Shown: one piece after another, positions 51,144-57,973 of the stretch
Numbering within the stretch: the stretch's first letter is position 1
How the letters are laid out: the number at the start of each line of letters is the position of its first letter
Origin: a bacterium YEK0313
Lineage (GTDB): Bacteria; Pseudomonadota; Alphaproteobacteria; Rhizobiales; Phreatobacteraceae
DNA length: 64,000 nt
Direction of reading: 5' to 3'
NCBI GenBank assembly: GCA_000751295.2
Contig: CCMO02000001.1
Location: forward strand, 2,157,501 to 2,221,500
Position numbers and translations under genes: made by a program
The notes under the pieces: generated by a model
Database searches by the model: none
Told to the model about the DNA's origin: nothing
What the model saw: the letters and a program-made list of their open reading frames with translations, nothing else

Positions 51144-52052
51144 ATGCCCGCCACTCTCAAGCAGCTCGAAGCTTTCTACTGGACCGCGACGCTCGGCGGC
51201 TTCGTCGAGGCGGCCCAGCGGCTGAACCTTGCCCAGTCGACGATCTCCAAACGCATCCTCGAACTGGAGGACGTCGTGGGCGGCCCCTTGTTCGACCGCG
51301 CCAGCCGGGAGCTGCGGCTGACGCGGGCGGGGGAGGCGAGCCTCGGCCTTGCCGCCGAGACGCTGGCCCTCGAGGTTCGCTTTCGCGAGGCGGCCGGTGG
51401 CGCCGCCGTCTTTTCCGGGCCGTTCCGCTTCGGCGTCACCGAGCTTGTCGCGCTCACCTGGCTGCCGAAATTCGTGCTCGCCATGAAAACCGACTATCCC
51501 GGCCTGATTCCGGTGCCGGAGGTTGCCGCCAGCATCGACCTGTTCGACCGGCTCGCCGCCAACGAGATCGACTTGGTGATCGGGCTCGACCCGCCGCCAT
51601 CGGCGGGCTTTGCGGCCGTGCCGCTGCAGAGCGTCAAGCTCGAATGGGTCTGTGCCCCGGGTTTCGGTCCGGCGAGCGACCGCATCCCGCTGCAGGACAT
51701 GGCGCGCTATCCGATCCTGACCCAGGGCCAGGGCTCGGGATTGCAGCGCCTGGTGCTCGACTGGGCCGCGGCGAACGGGCTCAACGCCAATCAGGTCGTC
51801 CAATGCAACAGTCTCAACGTGCTGGCTGGCCTTGCCGCCGCCGGGCTTGGCGTCACCTTCCTGACGGCGAGCTATTTTGCGCCGGAGATCACAAGCGGCC
51901 GGCTCAGGATCATCGCGACCGACCCGCCGATCCCGCCGATCCACTATTTCGCGGTCTACCGGGCCAATGATTTCTCGCCGCTGGGCGCGCGCATGGCGGT
52001 GATCGCCCAGGTCTGCTGCGACTTCACCTTGCGCAATCTCGGCGCACGCTGA
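51144..52052 (+). CDS. LysR-family transcriptional regulator
   Basis: A 302-residue LysR regulator. The helix-turn-helix is at about 5-65 (LKQLEAFYWTATLGGFVEAAQRLNLAQSTISKRILELE), followed by the two-lobed effector domain from about 90 on. It is divergent from the aldolase-aminotransferase-importer operon and separated from it by 159 bases that hold two adjacent palindromes. It should activate the operon when the imported amino acid or its 2-oxo acid is present. The ATG at 51144 directly precedes the conserved fold. Confidence 0.94.
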   Translation: MPATLKQLEAFYWTATLGGFVEAAQRLNLAQSTISKRILELEDVVGGPLFDRASRELRLTRAGEASLGLAAETLALEVRFREAAGGAAVFSGPFRFGVTELVALTWLPKFVLAMKTDYPGLIPVPEVAASIDLFDRLAANEIDLVIGLDPPPSAGFAAVPLQSVKLEWVCAPGFGPASDRIPLQDMARYPILTQGQGSGLQRLVLDWAAANGLNANQVVQCNSLNVLAGLAAAGLGVTFLTASYFAPEITSGRLRIIATDPPIPPIHYFAVYRANDFSPLGARMAVIAQVCCDFTLRNLGAR

Positions 52053-52076
52053 CGGCCGGCAGCCCGTTCGCGCGGT

Positions 52077-52757
52077 TCAGCCGCCATGTGCCTGGAACAG
52101 CGCCAGCGTGCGCTCCAGGGCAAGGCGCGCGCTCGGTTCGTCATAGTCGGTGCGCCGGTCGGAACTGAAACCGTGGCCGGCATCGTAGAGATGGACCTCG
52201 ACCTCCGGCCGTGCCTTGGCGAAGGCTTCGACCGCGTCGAGCGGAATGCCGGCGTCCTTGCGTCCGAAATGGAGGATCGTCGGGCAGCGCGGCCGTTCGT
52301 CCGCCATGCGCGGGATCATGCCGCCGTAATAGCCGGAAGCGGCCGCAAGGCCCCGGCAGCGCGCGGCGGCGGCATAGGTCACCGAGCCGCCGTAGCAATA
52401 GCCGGTGATGAAGACCGGTCCGGCGCCCTCCAGCATGTCGATGCAGCTCTGGGTGTCGGTGACCGAGAGCTCGAAAGGATGCTGCTCGCGAGCCACCTTC
52501 ATGCCCAGGGCGATCCCTTCGGGCGTATAGGGAGCGTTGAGGCCTGGCGCCTCGCGGTCGTAGAGCGCCGGCGCCAGCACCTCGTAGCCATGACCGGCGA
52601 AACGGTCGCACTGGTCGCGGATATGGTCGGTGAGGCCGAAGATTTCCTGGATCAGGACGAGGCCGCCGCGCCGCCGACCGGCGGGCTCGACGTGATAGAT
52701 GTCGATCTCCGCGCCGTCGGCCATCGGCCGCCTGATGATGGTTCCGCGATGTGTCAT
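52077..52757 (-). CDS. Dienelactone hydrolase family protein
   Basis: A 226-residue alpha/beta hydrolase of the dienelactone hydrolase family. The catalytic triad is Cys121 in GYCYGG, Asp168 in GRKDAG and His195 in DAGHGF; Glu38 in LIQEIFG is the partner that controls the Cys. It hydrolyses dienelactones or other esters and lactones, in the cytoplasm. The ATG at 52757 has GGAG at good distance; earlier in-frame ATGs (52769, 52820) are less likely. It converges with the LysR gene 24 bases away. No chlorocatechol genes are near, so the substrate is open. Confidence 0.92.
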   Translation of the reverse strand: MTHRGTIIRRPMADGAEIDIYHVEPAGRRRGGLVLIQEIFGLTDHIRDQCDRFAGHGYEVLAPALYDREAPGLNAPYTPEGIALGMKVAREQHPFELSVTDTQSCIDMLEGAGPVFITGYCYGGSVTYAAAARCRGLAAASGYYGGMIPRMADERPRCPTILHFGRKDAGIPLDAVEAFAKARPEVEVHLYDAGHGFSSDRRTDYDEPSARLALERTLALFQAHGG

Positions 52758-52944
52758 GGCCGTCTCCATCTCCGTCGTGGCTCCGGCCGTGAACAGACAC
52801 CGGCGGGCAGGGAGGATCAAGGCGGGGCCGCCGTCGCCACGGCTTTGTGAAGGGGAAGACGGGCCTGCGACCCCGCAAACGCTTGGCGCCCGGCCCTCCG
52901 GCGGCTAAGGACGGCGCCAGACGTTTCATGCTGTCCGGGGCGCC

Positions 52945-53325
52945 ATGCTGGCTCGCCTGCGCCATCCTGATTTCCGACCCGTCGTGGCGGCGCTGTTCGC
53001 CATCGCGATGGTCTGGCTCGGGCTCGGCCACCGGCCCCTTCAGATCGGCGCCGGCAATGCCGCCGCGCCGGTGGTGCTGGCAACGGTCCTCGATGACGCG
53101 GCCATTGCGCTGTGCACGGCCTCGCCCGGCGAGGTTCCCCCGGGCGAGACCCATGCGGGCCGATGCGACGCCTGCGTGCTGGCCGTCGCGCCCGAACCGC
53201 CCGTCGCGGCCGACCATGCCGTTCCGGCCGTCGAGGGAACCGGTCCGGTCCCCGCGGCCCGGCTTGTCGTCGAGGCGCAGTGGCGACCGCCAAGGCCGCC
53301 GTCGCGCGCGCCACCCGAGGCCTGA
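52945..53325 (+). CDS. DUF2946-like small exported or membrane protein
   Basis: A 126-residue protein with one hydrophobic segment (about 13-28) and then a region with ALCTASPGEVPPGETHAGRCDACVLA, which looks like the Cys-x2-Cys motif of DUF2946 proteins; the C-terminus is rich in Pro, Arg and Ala. Its function is not known to me; such genes often lie near copper-handling genes, and here a SCO copper protein starts 90 bases downstream on the same strand. The assignment rests on the pattern, not on an alignment. The ATG at 52945 directly precedes the hydrophobic segment. Confidence 0.65.
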   Translation: MLARLRHPDFRPVVAALFAIAMVWLGLGHRPLQIGAGNAAAPVVLATVLDDAAIALCTASPGEVPPGETHAGRCDACVLAVAPEPPVAADHAVPAVEGTGPVPAARLVVEAQWRPPRPPSRAPPEA

Positions 53326-53414
53326 GGCGCAGAGGCAGCCTCCGCTGCCCGTTTCATCGCATGCCGGCGCTGGCCTTGGCGCGGACCGCCCATTCCTTTT
53401 CATGAGTTTCCTCG

Positions 53415-54029
53415 ATGACTTCCCTTCGTCTGATCCGTTACGGCCTCTGGGCCCTGGTTGCGATCATCGCGGCCGTCGGCGCCTGGGCCTATTGGCAGGG
53501 GCCGCTGCCCGGCCCCCGTTCGGCCACCACCGTGCTCGATCGCGATGCGATCGGTGGCCCCTTCGAACTGACCGATGAGGATGGCCGCCGGCTGTCCTCG
53601 TCGAGCCTTGCCGGCAAGCCCTACGCCATCTTTTTCGGTTTCACCCATTGTCCGGACGTCTGCCCAACGACGATGATGGAAATGGCCAATGTGATGCGCG
53701 AGCTCGGCGATGCGGCGCGTGACTTCCGCGTCTATTTCGTCTCGGTCGACCCGAGCCGCGACACGCCGGATCTGCTCAAGGTCTATACCGATTCCTTCGA
53801 CCCCCGGATCATCGGCCTGACCGGCACGGATGCCGAGATCGCCGCGGCCGCCAAGGCGTTCCGCGCGGTCTATATGAAGGTGCCGACCGAAGGCGATGCC
53901 TACACGATGGAACATACCGCCATCGTCTATCTGATGAACGGACAGGGGCGCCTTGCCGGCACGATCGCCTATGGCGAGCCGCAGGATGCTGCGCTCGACA
54001 AGGTGAAGCGGCTGCTGGCGGGCGGCTGA
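53415..54029 (+). CDS. SCO family copper protein (SenC/PrrC type)
   Basis: A 204-residue membrane-anchored thioredoxin-like protein. One N-terminal helix (about 8-28) anchors it, and the periplasmic domain follows. The copper ligands are Cys79 and Cys83 in CPDVCP and His167 in MEHTA, and FGFTHCPD and VDPSRDTPDLL are family motifs. SCO proteins insert copper into the CuA site of cytochrome c oxidase or keep its thiols reduced. The preceding DUF2946-like gene is probably in the same transcript. The ATG is at 53415. Confidence 0.95.
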   Translation: MTSLRLIRYGLWALVAIIAAVGAWAYWQGPLPGPRSATTVLDRDAIGGPFELTDEDGRRLSSSSLAGKPYAIFFGFTHCPDVCPTTMMEMANVMRELGDAARDFRVYFVSVDPSRDTPDLLKVYTDSFDPRIIGLTGTDAEIAAAAKAFRAVYMKVPTEGDAYTMEHTAIVYLMNGQGRLAGTIAYGEPQDAALDKVKRLLAGG

Positions 54030-54049
54030 GCGGTGGTTGGGCCCGTCCG

Positions 54050-54988
54050 TCAGGCGCGGTCGGGCCCGGCCGCATCGCGGCCCGCTTCCGCCATCACCCA
54101 GCGGCAGAAATCGTCGACCTGCGGCTTCGACGCGCCGCTGGTCGAACGGATCAGGAAATAGCCGCGCGGACCGACCACCGACGTGTCGAAGGGGGCGGCC
54201 AGCAGGCCGGAGCGGATCGGTTCGTTGATCAGCGGCGACAGGCCGAGCGCCACGCCCTGGCCGCTGACGGCGGCCTGAATCAGCTGCTCGTAACGGCTGA
54301 AGTGCAATGTCCCCGCCGGCTTCAGATCCTCCATGCCGAAACTGGTCAGCCAGGTGCCCCAGTCGTACCAGGTGCGCTTCATGCCGGGATAGTCGAGGTG
54401 CAGCAGCGTGTGGTGCTTCAGATCCTCCGGCCGCCGCAGCGGGGTCGCCGGATCGTTCAGCACCAGCGGCGAGCAGACCGGCAGGATGTCCTCGCCGAAC
54501 AGCGGCACGGCGTCGGCCGGCGCCATTCCCCGCTGGCAGTAGCGGATCGCGATGTCGACCAGGCTGCGGTCGAGATTGAGCGCGCGGTCATTGGCGACGA
54601 TCCGGACGTCGATCTGCGGATTGGCCTTGGTGAAGCGGCCGAGCCGCGGGATCAGCCAGAGGGAGGCAAGGCCGGTCGTGGTCGTGATCGAAAGCTGGTC
54701 CGGCACGCGGCTGTTGCGCATGCGGTCGACCGCGCTCTGCAGCCGGTCGAGCGCCTCCAGCGCGATCCGGTAGAAGGTCTGGCCATCCTCGGTGAGCCTG
54801 AGGGCACGATGGCGGCGCTCGAACAGCACCGTGTCGAGATGGTCCTCGAGCGCCTTGATCTGCCGGCTCACCGCCGATTGGGTGATGAACAGCTCGGTGG
54901 CGGCCTTGGTGAAGCTGAGGTGCCGGGCGGCGGCCTCGAAGCCGCGCACGAAGTCGAGCGGGGGCAGGTCGTAGCGTCGGTTTGACAT
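54050..54988 (-). CDS. LysR-family transcriptional regulator (GcvA-like)
   Basis: A 312-residue LysR regulator of the GcvA subgroup: PPLDFVRGFEAAARHLSFTKAATELFITQSAVSRQIKALE is the helix-turn-helix (about 8-48) and an effector domain follows. It converges with the sco gene 20 bases away and is divergent from a DUF2917 gene that starts about 140 bases from its ATG, which may be its target. The effector is unknown. Confidence 0.93.
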   Translation of the reverse strand: MSNRRYDLPPLDFVRGFEAAARHLSFTKAATELFITQSAVSRQIKALEDHLDTVLFERRHRALRLTEDGQTFYRIALEALDRLQSAVDRMRNSRVPDQLSITTTTGLASLWLIPRLGRFTKANPQIDVRIVANDRALNLDRSLVDIAIRYCQRGMAPADAVPLFGEDILPVCSPLVLNDPATPLRRPEDLKHHTLLHLDYPGMKRTWYDWGTWLTSFGMEDLKPAGTLHFSRYEQLIQAAVSGQGVALGLSPLINEPIRSGLLAAPFDTSVVGPRGYFLIRSTSGASKPQVDDFCRWVMAEAGRDAAGPDRA

Positions 54989-55128
54989 TCCCTCAGCTCA
55001 TGCTGGGCGTGAGAATTGATCGTTTGAAACTGAGCAATCATGCGCGCATCGTTGCGCCATGTCGAGCCGGTCCACTTATTAATGTGCTGTTACACGATGA
55101 ATCCGGCTCATGCCTTGAGGAGGCGGAC

Positions 55129-55419
55129 ATGGTCTGTCTTTCGAACAATGCCCTGATTCATCTGCACCGCGGCGGTCTCGTCCGCCTCGGCGAGCGCGAC
55201 GACGCCGGCACGATCGTCAACTGCCTCGACGGCGCGCTCTGGATCACCCACGACAATGACCGGCGGGACATCGTCCTCATGGCCGGCGAGAGCTATGCGG
55301 TGGAGAGCCCCGGCCTGACCGTGGTCTGCGCCATTGCGGGCCCCGCCGTCCTGACGGTTGGCAATCCGGTCGCGGCGCCCGCCTCGTTGTCCGACAGCCC
55401 CCGGCGCAAGGCGGCCTGA
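55129..55419 (+). CDS. DUF2917 domain protein
   Basis: A 96-residue protein of the DUF2917 type: LHRGGLVRLGERDDAGTIVNCLDGALWITHDNDRRDIVLMAGESYAVE, a small cupin-like beta structure. Function unknown. The ATG at 55129 has GAGGAGG before it, an excellent ribosome site, so the longer in-frame start at 54982 (inside the region next to the LysR gene) is rejected. It is followed 5 bases later by a GNAT gene, and is divergent from a LysR gene. Confidence 0.8.
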   Translation: MVCLSNNALIHLHRGGLVRLGERDDAGTIVNCLDGALWITHDNDRRDIVLMAGESYAVESPGLTVVCAIAGPAVLTVGNPVAAPASLSDSPRRKAA

Positions 55420-55424
55420 CCACC

Positions 55425-56027
55425 ATGTCCATTCTCCTTCCCAACGCTCCCGCGGGAGCGATCGATGTGTTGCGCCTGCCGTCGCCCAGCATCACGGTGC
55501 GGGCGATGAGGCCGGCCGATGCCGGTCGGCTGCAGGACCATGTCCGCGGGCTCAGCCGCGCATCGCGCCAGAACCGTTTCCTCGGCGGCGTCAATGAGCT
55601 GCCGGTCGCCGAGCTCGAGCGTATGACCGGCAATGGCGGCGGCCACGTTTTCGGTCTCTTCGCCGAGGCCGTCGTGCGCGGCGAGACGCATGTCGTGGGC
55701 GAGGCGGTCTATGCCGTCCAGGCCGACCGGGGGTTCGCGGAGTTTGCGCTGTCGGTGGCCGATGCCTGGCAGGGCCGCGGCGTCGGCCAGGCGCTGATTG
55801 CCAGCATGGAATGCCGGGCGCTGCGTGCCGGCAGCCTGATGCTGACGGGAGAGACGCTCAGGACCAACGAAGCCATGCTGGCGCTCGCCGCGAAATCGGG
55901 CTTCGTGGTGCGTCGCCATGCCGAAGAGGCGCGCCTGGTGCGGCTCGAAAAGGTGATCGGCGCGTTCCAGGGGCTGACGCCGGCGGCCCGGCTCAATGGG
56001 ATGCAGTGGGGCCGCGCCGCGGCCTGA
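55425..56027 (+). CDS. GNAT-family acetyltransferase
   Basis: A 200-residue acetyltransferase. After a 22-residue leader it shows ITVRAMRPADAGRLQDHVRGLS, then FALSVADAWQGRGVGQALIASM (acetyl-CoA loop Q/R-x2-G-x-G near 116) and TNEAMLALAAKSGF. The reaction is acetyl transfer to an unknown acceptor. It begins 5 bases after the DUF2917 gene and is surely cotranscribed. Similar GNATs sit at the end of protein-acetylating or stress operons, but no clear role can be given here. Confidence 0.88.
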   Translation: MSILLPNAPAGAIDVLRLPSPSITVRAMRPADAGRLQDHVRGLSRASRQNRFLGGVNELPVAELERMTGNGGGHVFGLFAEAVVRGETHVVGEAVYAVQADRGFAEFALSVADAWQGRGVGQALIASMECRALRAGSLMLTGETLRTNEAMLALAAKSGFVVRRHAEEARLVRLEKVIGAFQGLTPAARLNGMQWGRAAA

Positions 56028-56045
56028 CGGCGGCGTCGCCCTGCC

Positions 56046-56561
56046 TCAGCCGCGTATCGGCTCGTAGATCGCTGAATTGCCGGCGTGCTCCCGCACCTCG
56101 ACCGATTCCAGCCAGACGCGTCCCCGCGTCTCGGCGTGGATGCGCGGTGCGACGTGGTCGAAGATGAACCTGGCGGTGGCCTCGCAGCCGACCGCCGGCA
56201 TCACCCTCAGATCGACCAGCCCCTTGTCGGCGAGGGCCTGAAAGGTTCCAAGTTCCGGATCATCGGCCGCCACGATCATCGTGTGGTCGAACATGTCGTG
56301 AAGCCAGGCTTTGACCGGCTTCATGCCGCCGAAGTCGTAGCACCAGTTGCGTTCGTCGAGTTCGTGGCAGGCAAAGACGAAGGCGACTGCCAGCGCGTAG
56401 CCGTGGACCAGCCGGCAGTGCGAATGGCCGGCGCGCCACTGCCGGAAACAGCACGACAGGCCCTCATTGTGATCGTAGCTCTTGGTCGAGCGGTAGACGG
56501 CCTGCGGCCCAGGCCCGCCGGCCTGGGCCTCGGGAACGATCGAAACGGTCGGATCGGCCAT
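56046..56561 (-). CDS. 6-pyruvoyl-tetrahydropterin synthase / QueD-like protein
   Basis: A 171-residue PTPS/QueD-family protein. The zinc motif region is RAGHSHCRLVHGYAL (about 43-57) with His residues as ligands and Cys as in QueD-type enzymes; DFGGMKPVKAWLHDMFDHTMI and SVEVREHAGNSAIYE contain the conserved catalytic and substrate Glu. The family converts 7,8-dihydroneopterin triphosphate to pterin products, including 6-carboxytetrahydropterin for queuosine. It lies directly after folE, whose product makes that triphosphate, so the two form one pathway. No queC, queE or queF gene is in the window. Confidence 0.88.
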   Translation of the reverse strand: MADPTVSIVPEAQAGGPGPQAVYRSTKSYDHNEGLSCCFRQWRAGHSHCRLVHGYALAVAFVFACHELDERNWCYDFGGMKPVKAWLHDMFDHTMIVAADDPELGTFQALADKGLVDLRVMPAVGCEATARFIFDHVAPRIHAETRGRVWLESVEVREHAGNSAIYEPIRG

Positions 56562-56576
56562 GGCGCGCTCCGGATG

Positions 56577-57242
56577 TCAGCGCGGCTCGAGCGCCGCGCA
56601 TTCCTGCAGGAACTCCGTCTTCAGCGTCGGCGAGCGCGCCATCTCCCCATAGAAGGTCGAGTTGACCATCCGGCTCGCATGGCTCGCGCGTACGCCGCGA
56701 TGGGTCTTGCACATGTGCACGGCGCTGATCCGCACGGCCAGGCCGCGCGGGTTGGTGGTGTCGACGATGAATTGTTCGATCTGTTTGACCAGTTCTTCCT
56801 GGATCTGCAGCCGCGTGCTGAAATAGTTGACGATCCGGTCGTATTTGGAGAGGCCGATGATCTTGCCGTCGACCGAGGGCAGAACGCCGATATAGGCGTT
56901 GCCGTAGATCGGCATCATGTGGTGCGCGCAGGTCGAGCGCAGCTCGATCGGCCCGGTGACGATGAGTTGATCATAGCGCGCCGCGTTCTCGAAGTCGGTA
57001 ATCTTAGGCGGCGCAACATATCGCCCGTGCAGGATCTCTTCGACGAACATCTTGGCGACGCGCGCCGGGGTGTCGCGGGTATTGTGGTCGTTGCGGTGGT
57101 CGATCTTCAGAATATCGAACAGCTCGCCGATCTTTTCAGCCGCCGAAGCCATCATCGCAGCGCGCTGGGCCCGGTCCAGGAAGCCCTCCACCGCCTCGTT
57201 GCCGAAGCGGGCGCTATTCGCCAAAGCATTGCTTTTCGTCAT
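56577..57242 (-). CDS. folE: GTP cyclohydrolase I
   Basis: A 221-residue GTP cyclohydrolase I. Zinc ligands are Cys105 and His108 in STCAHHMMP and Cys178 in VHMCKTHRG, and the substrate-binding IGLSKYDRIVNYFSTRLQIQE and RGVRASHASRM are present. It converts GTP to 7,8-dihydroneopterin triphosphate, the first step of tetrahydrofolate, pterin and queuosine synthesis. The following gene on the same strand (QueD/PTPS-like) uses this product. A 14-base perfect palindrome overlaps its likely promoter, so it is probably regulated. The ATG is at 57242. Confidence 0.96.
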   Translation of the reverse strand: MTKSNALANSARFGNEAVEGFLDRAQRAAMMASAAEKIGELFDILKIDHRNDHNTRDTPARVAKMFVEEILHGRYVAPPKITDFENAARYDQLIVTGPIELRSTCAHHMMPIYGNAYIGVLPSVDGKIIGLSKYDRIVNYFSTRLQIQEELVKQIEQFIVDTTNPRGLAVRISAVHMCKTHRGVRASHASRMVNSTFYGEMARSPTLKTEFLQECAALEPR

Positions 57243-57275
57243 GCGTTCTCTCGGTGGCCAATTTGCGCGGTGAAA

Positions 57276-57293
57276 AGTATAACCAATTGGTTA
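57276..57293. promoter_or_regulatory. folE promoter -10 and 14-base palindromic operator candidate
   Basis: TAACCAATTGGTTA (57280-57293) is a perfect palindrome. On the minus strand it runs into TATACT (57281-57276), a good -10 box for folE, whose ATG is 34 bases further. So a repressor bound here would block folE-queD. The regulator is not identified; the gene divergent to it (57433) is not a regulator. Confidence 0.6.
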
Positions 57294-57432
57294 CCGGAAT
57301 ATTGTGTGCTGCTCATGCTCGGGCTTATCATGGGCCGCTCCAAGTTCGCCTGGCGGGGTCGGCGAATCGGTGGGCGGGCGAATGGTTCGGGCGGCGCTTC
57401 GGGGTGTTTCGCGCCGGCGGCTGGAGAGTGAC

Positions 57433-57957
57433 ATGGGCATCGACAAGATCAGGCGTGCATTGAGCTTGGCCGTCATTGCCGGCGCCGGCCTGGCGGTCGC
57501 GGAACGCGCATTCGGCCAGACATTGGCGGCGCCGGCGGGACGAGTCATGTTGACCGTTTCCGGTAAGATCTCCGTGACCAATGTCGGCAATACCGCGCAA
57601 TATGACCGGGACATGCTGGAGGCGATGGGCATGGTCTCGTTCGAGACCACGACGCCCTGGCATTCCGGGCCGCAGAAGTTCGAAGGCGTGCAGATCGGCA
57701 AGCTCCTGCGGAGCATCGGCGCGACCGGCGACCGGATCCAGGCGGTCGCGCTGAACGACTACACGACCGAGATTCCGACCGAGGACTTCAACCGGTTCAA
57801 CGTGATCATCGCGTTGAAGCGCAACAACGAATATATGCCGGTGCGCGACAAGGGCCCGCTGTTCATCGTCTATCCCTACGATTCGGACCCTGAACTGCGC
57901 AGCCAGAAATATTACAGCCGGTCCGCCTGGCAATTGTCGCAGATCATCGTGCGCTGA
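57433..57957 (+). CDS. SUOX-fold (oxidoreductase molybdopterin-binding-like) exported protein without cysteine
   Basis: A 174-residue protein with a signal peptide (RRALSLAVIAGAGLAVAERAFGQ, residues about 7-29) and a mature part that resembles the small molybdopterin-binding fold: VMLTVSGKISVTN, HSGPQKFEGVQIGKLLRSIG, and GPLFIVYPYDSDPELRSQKYYSRSAWQLSQIIV. It has no Cys at all, so it cannot hold molybdenum through the usual Cys ligand and is probably a ligand sensor or binding protein. The ATG at 57433 has GGAGAG before it. The next gene, 16 bases downstream, is a membrane GGDEF-EAL protein with a periplasmic domain, a likely partner. Confidence 0.82.
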   Translation: MGIDKIRRALSLAVIAGAGLAVAERAFGQTLAAPAGRVMLTVSGKISVTNVGNTAQYDRDMLEAMGMVSFETTTPWHSGPQKFEGVQIGKLLRSIGATGDRIQAVALNDYTTEIPTEDFNRFNVIIALKRNNEYMPVRDKGPLFIVYPYDSDPELRSQKYYSRSAWQLSQIIVR

Positions 57958-57973
57958 ACGGGGCGGCCGCGTC

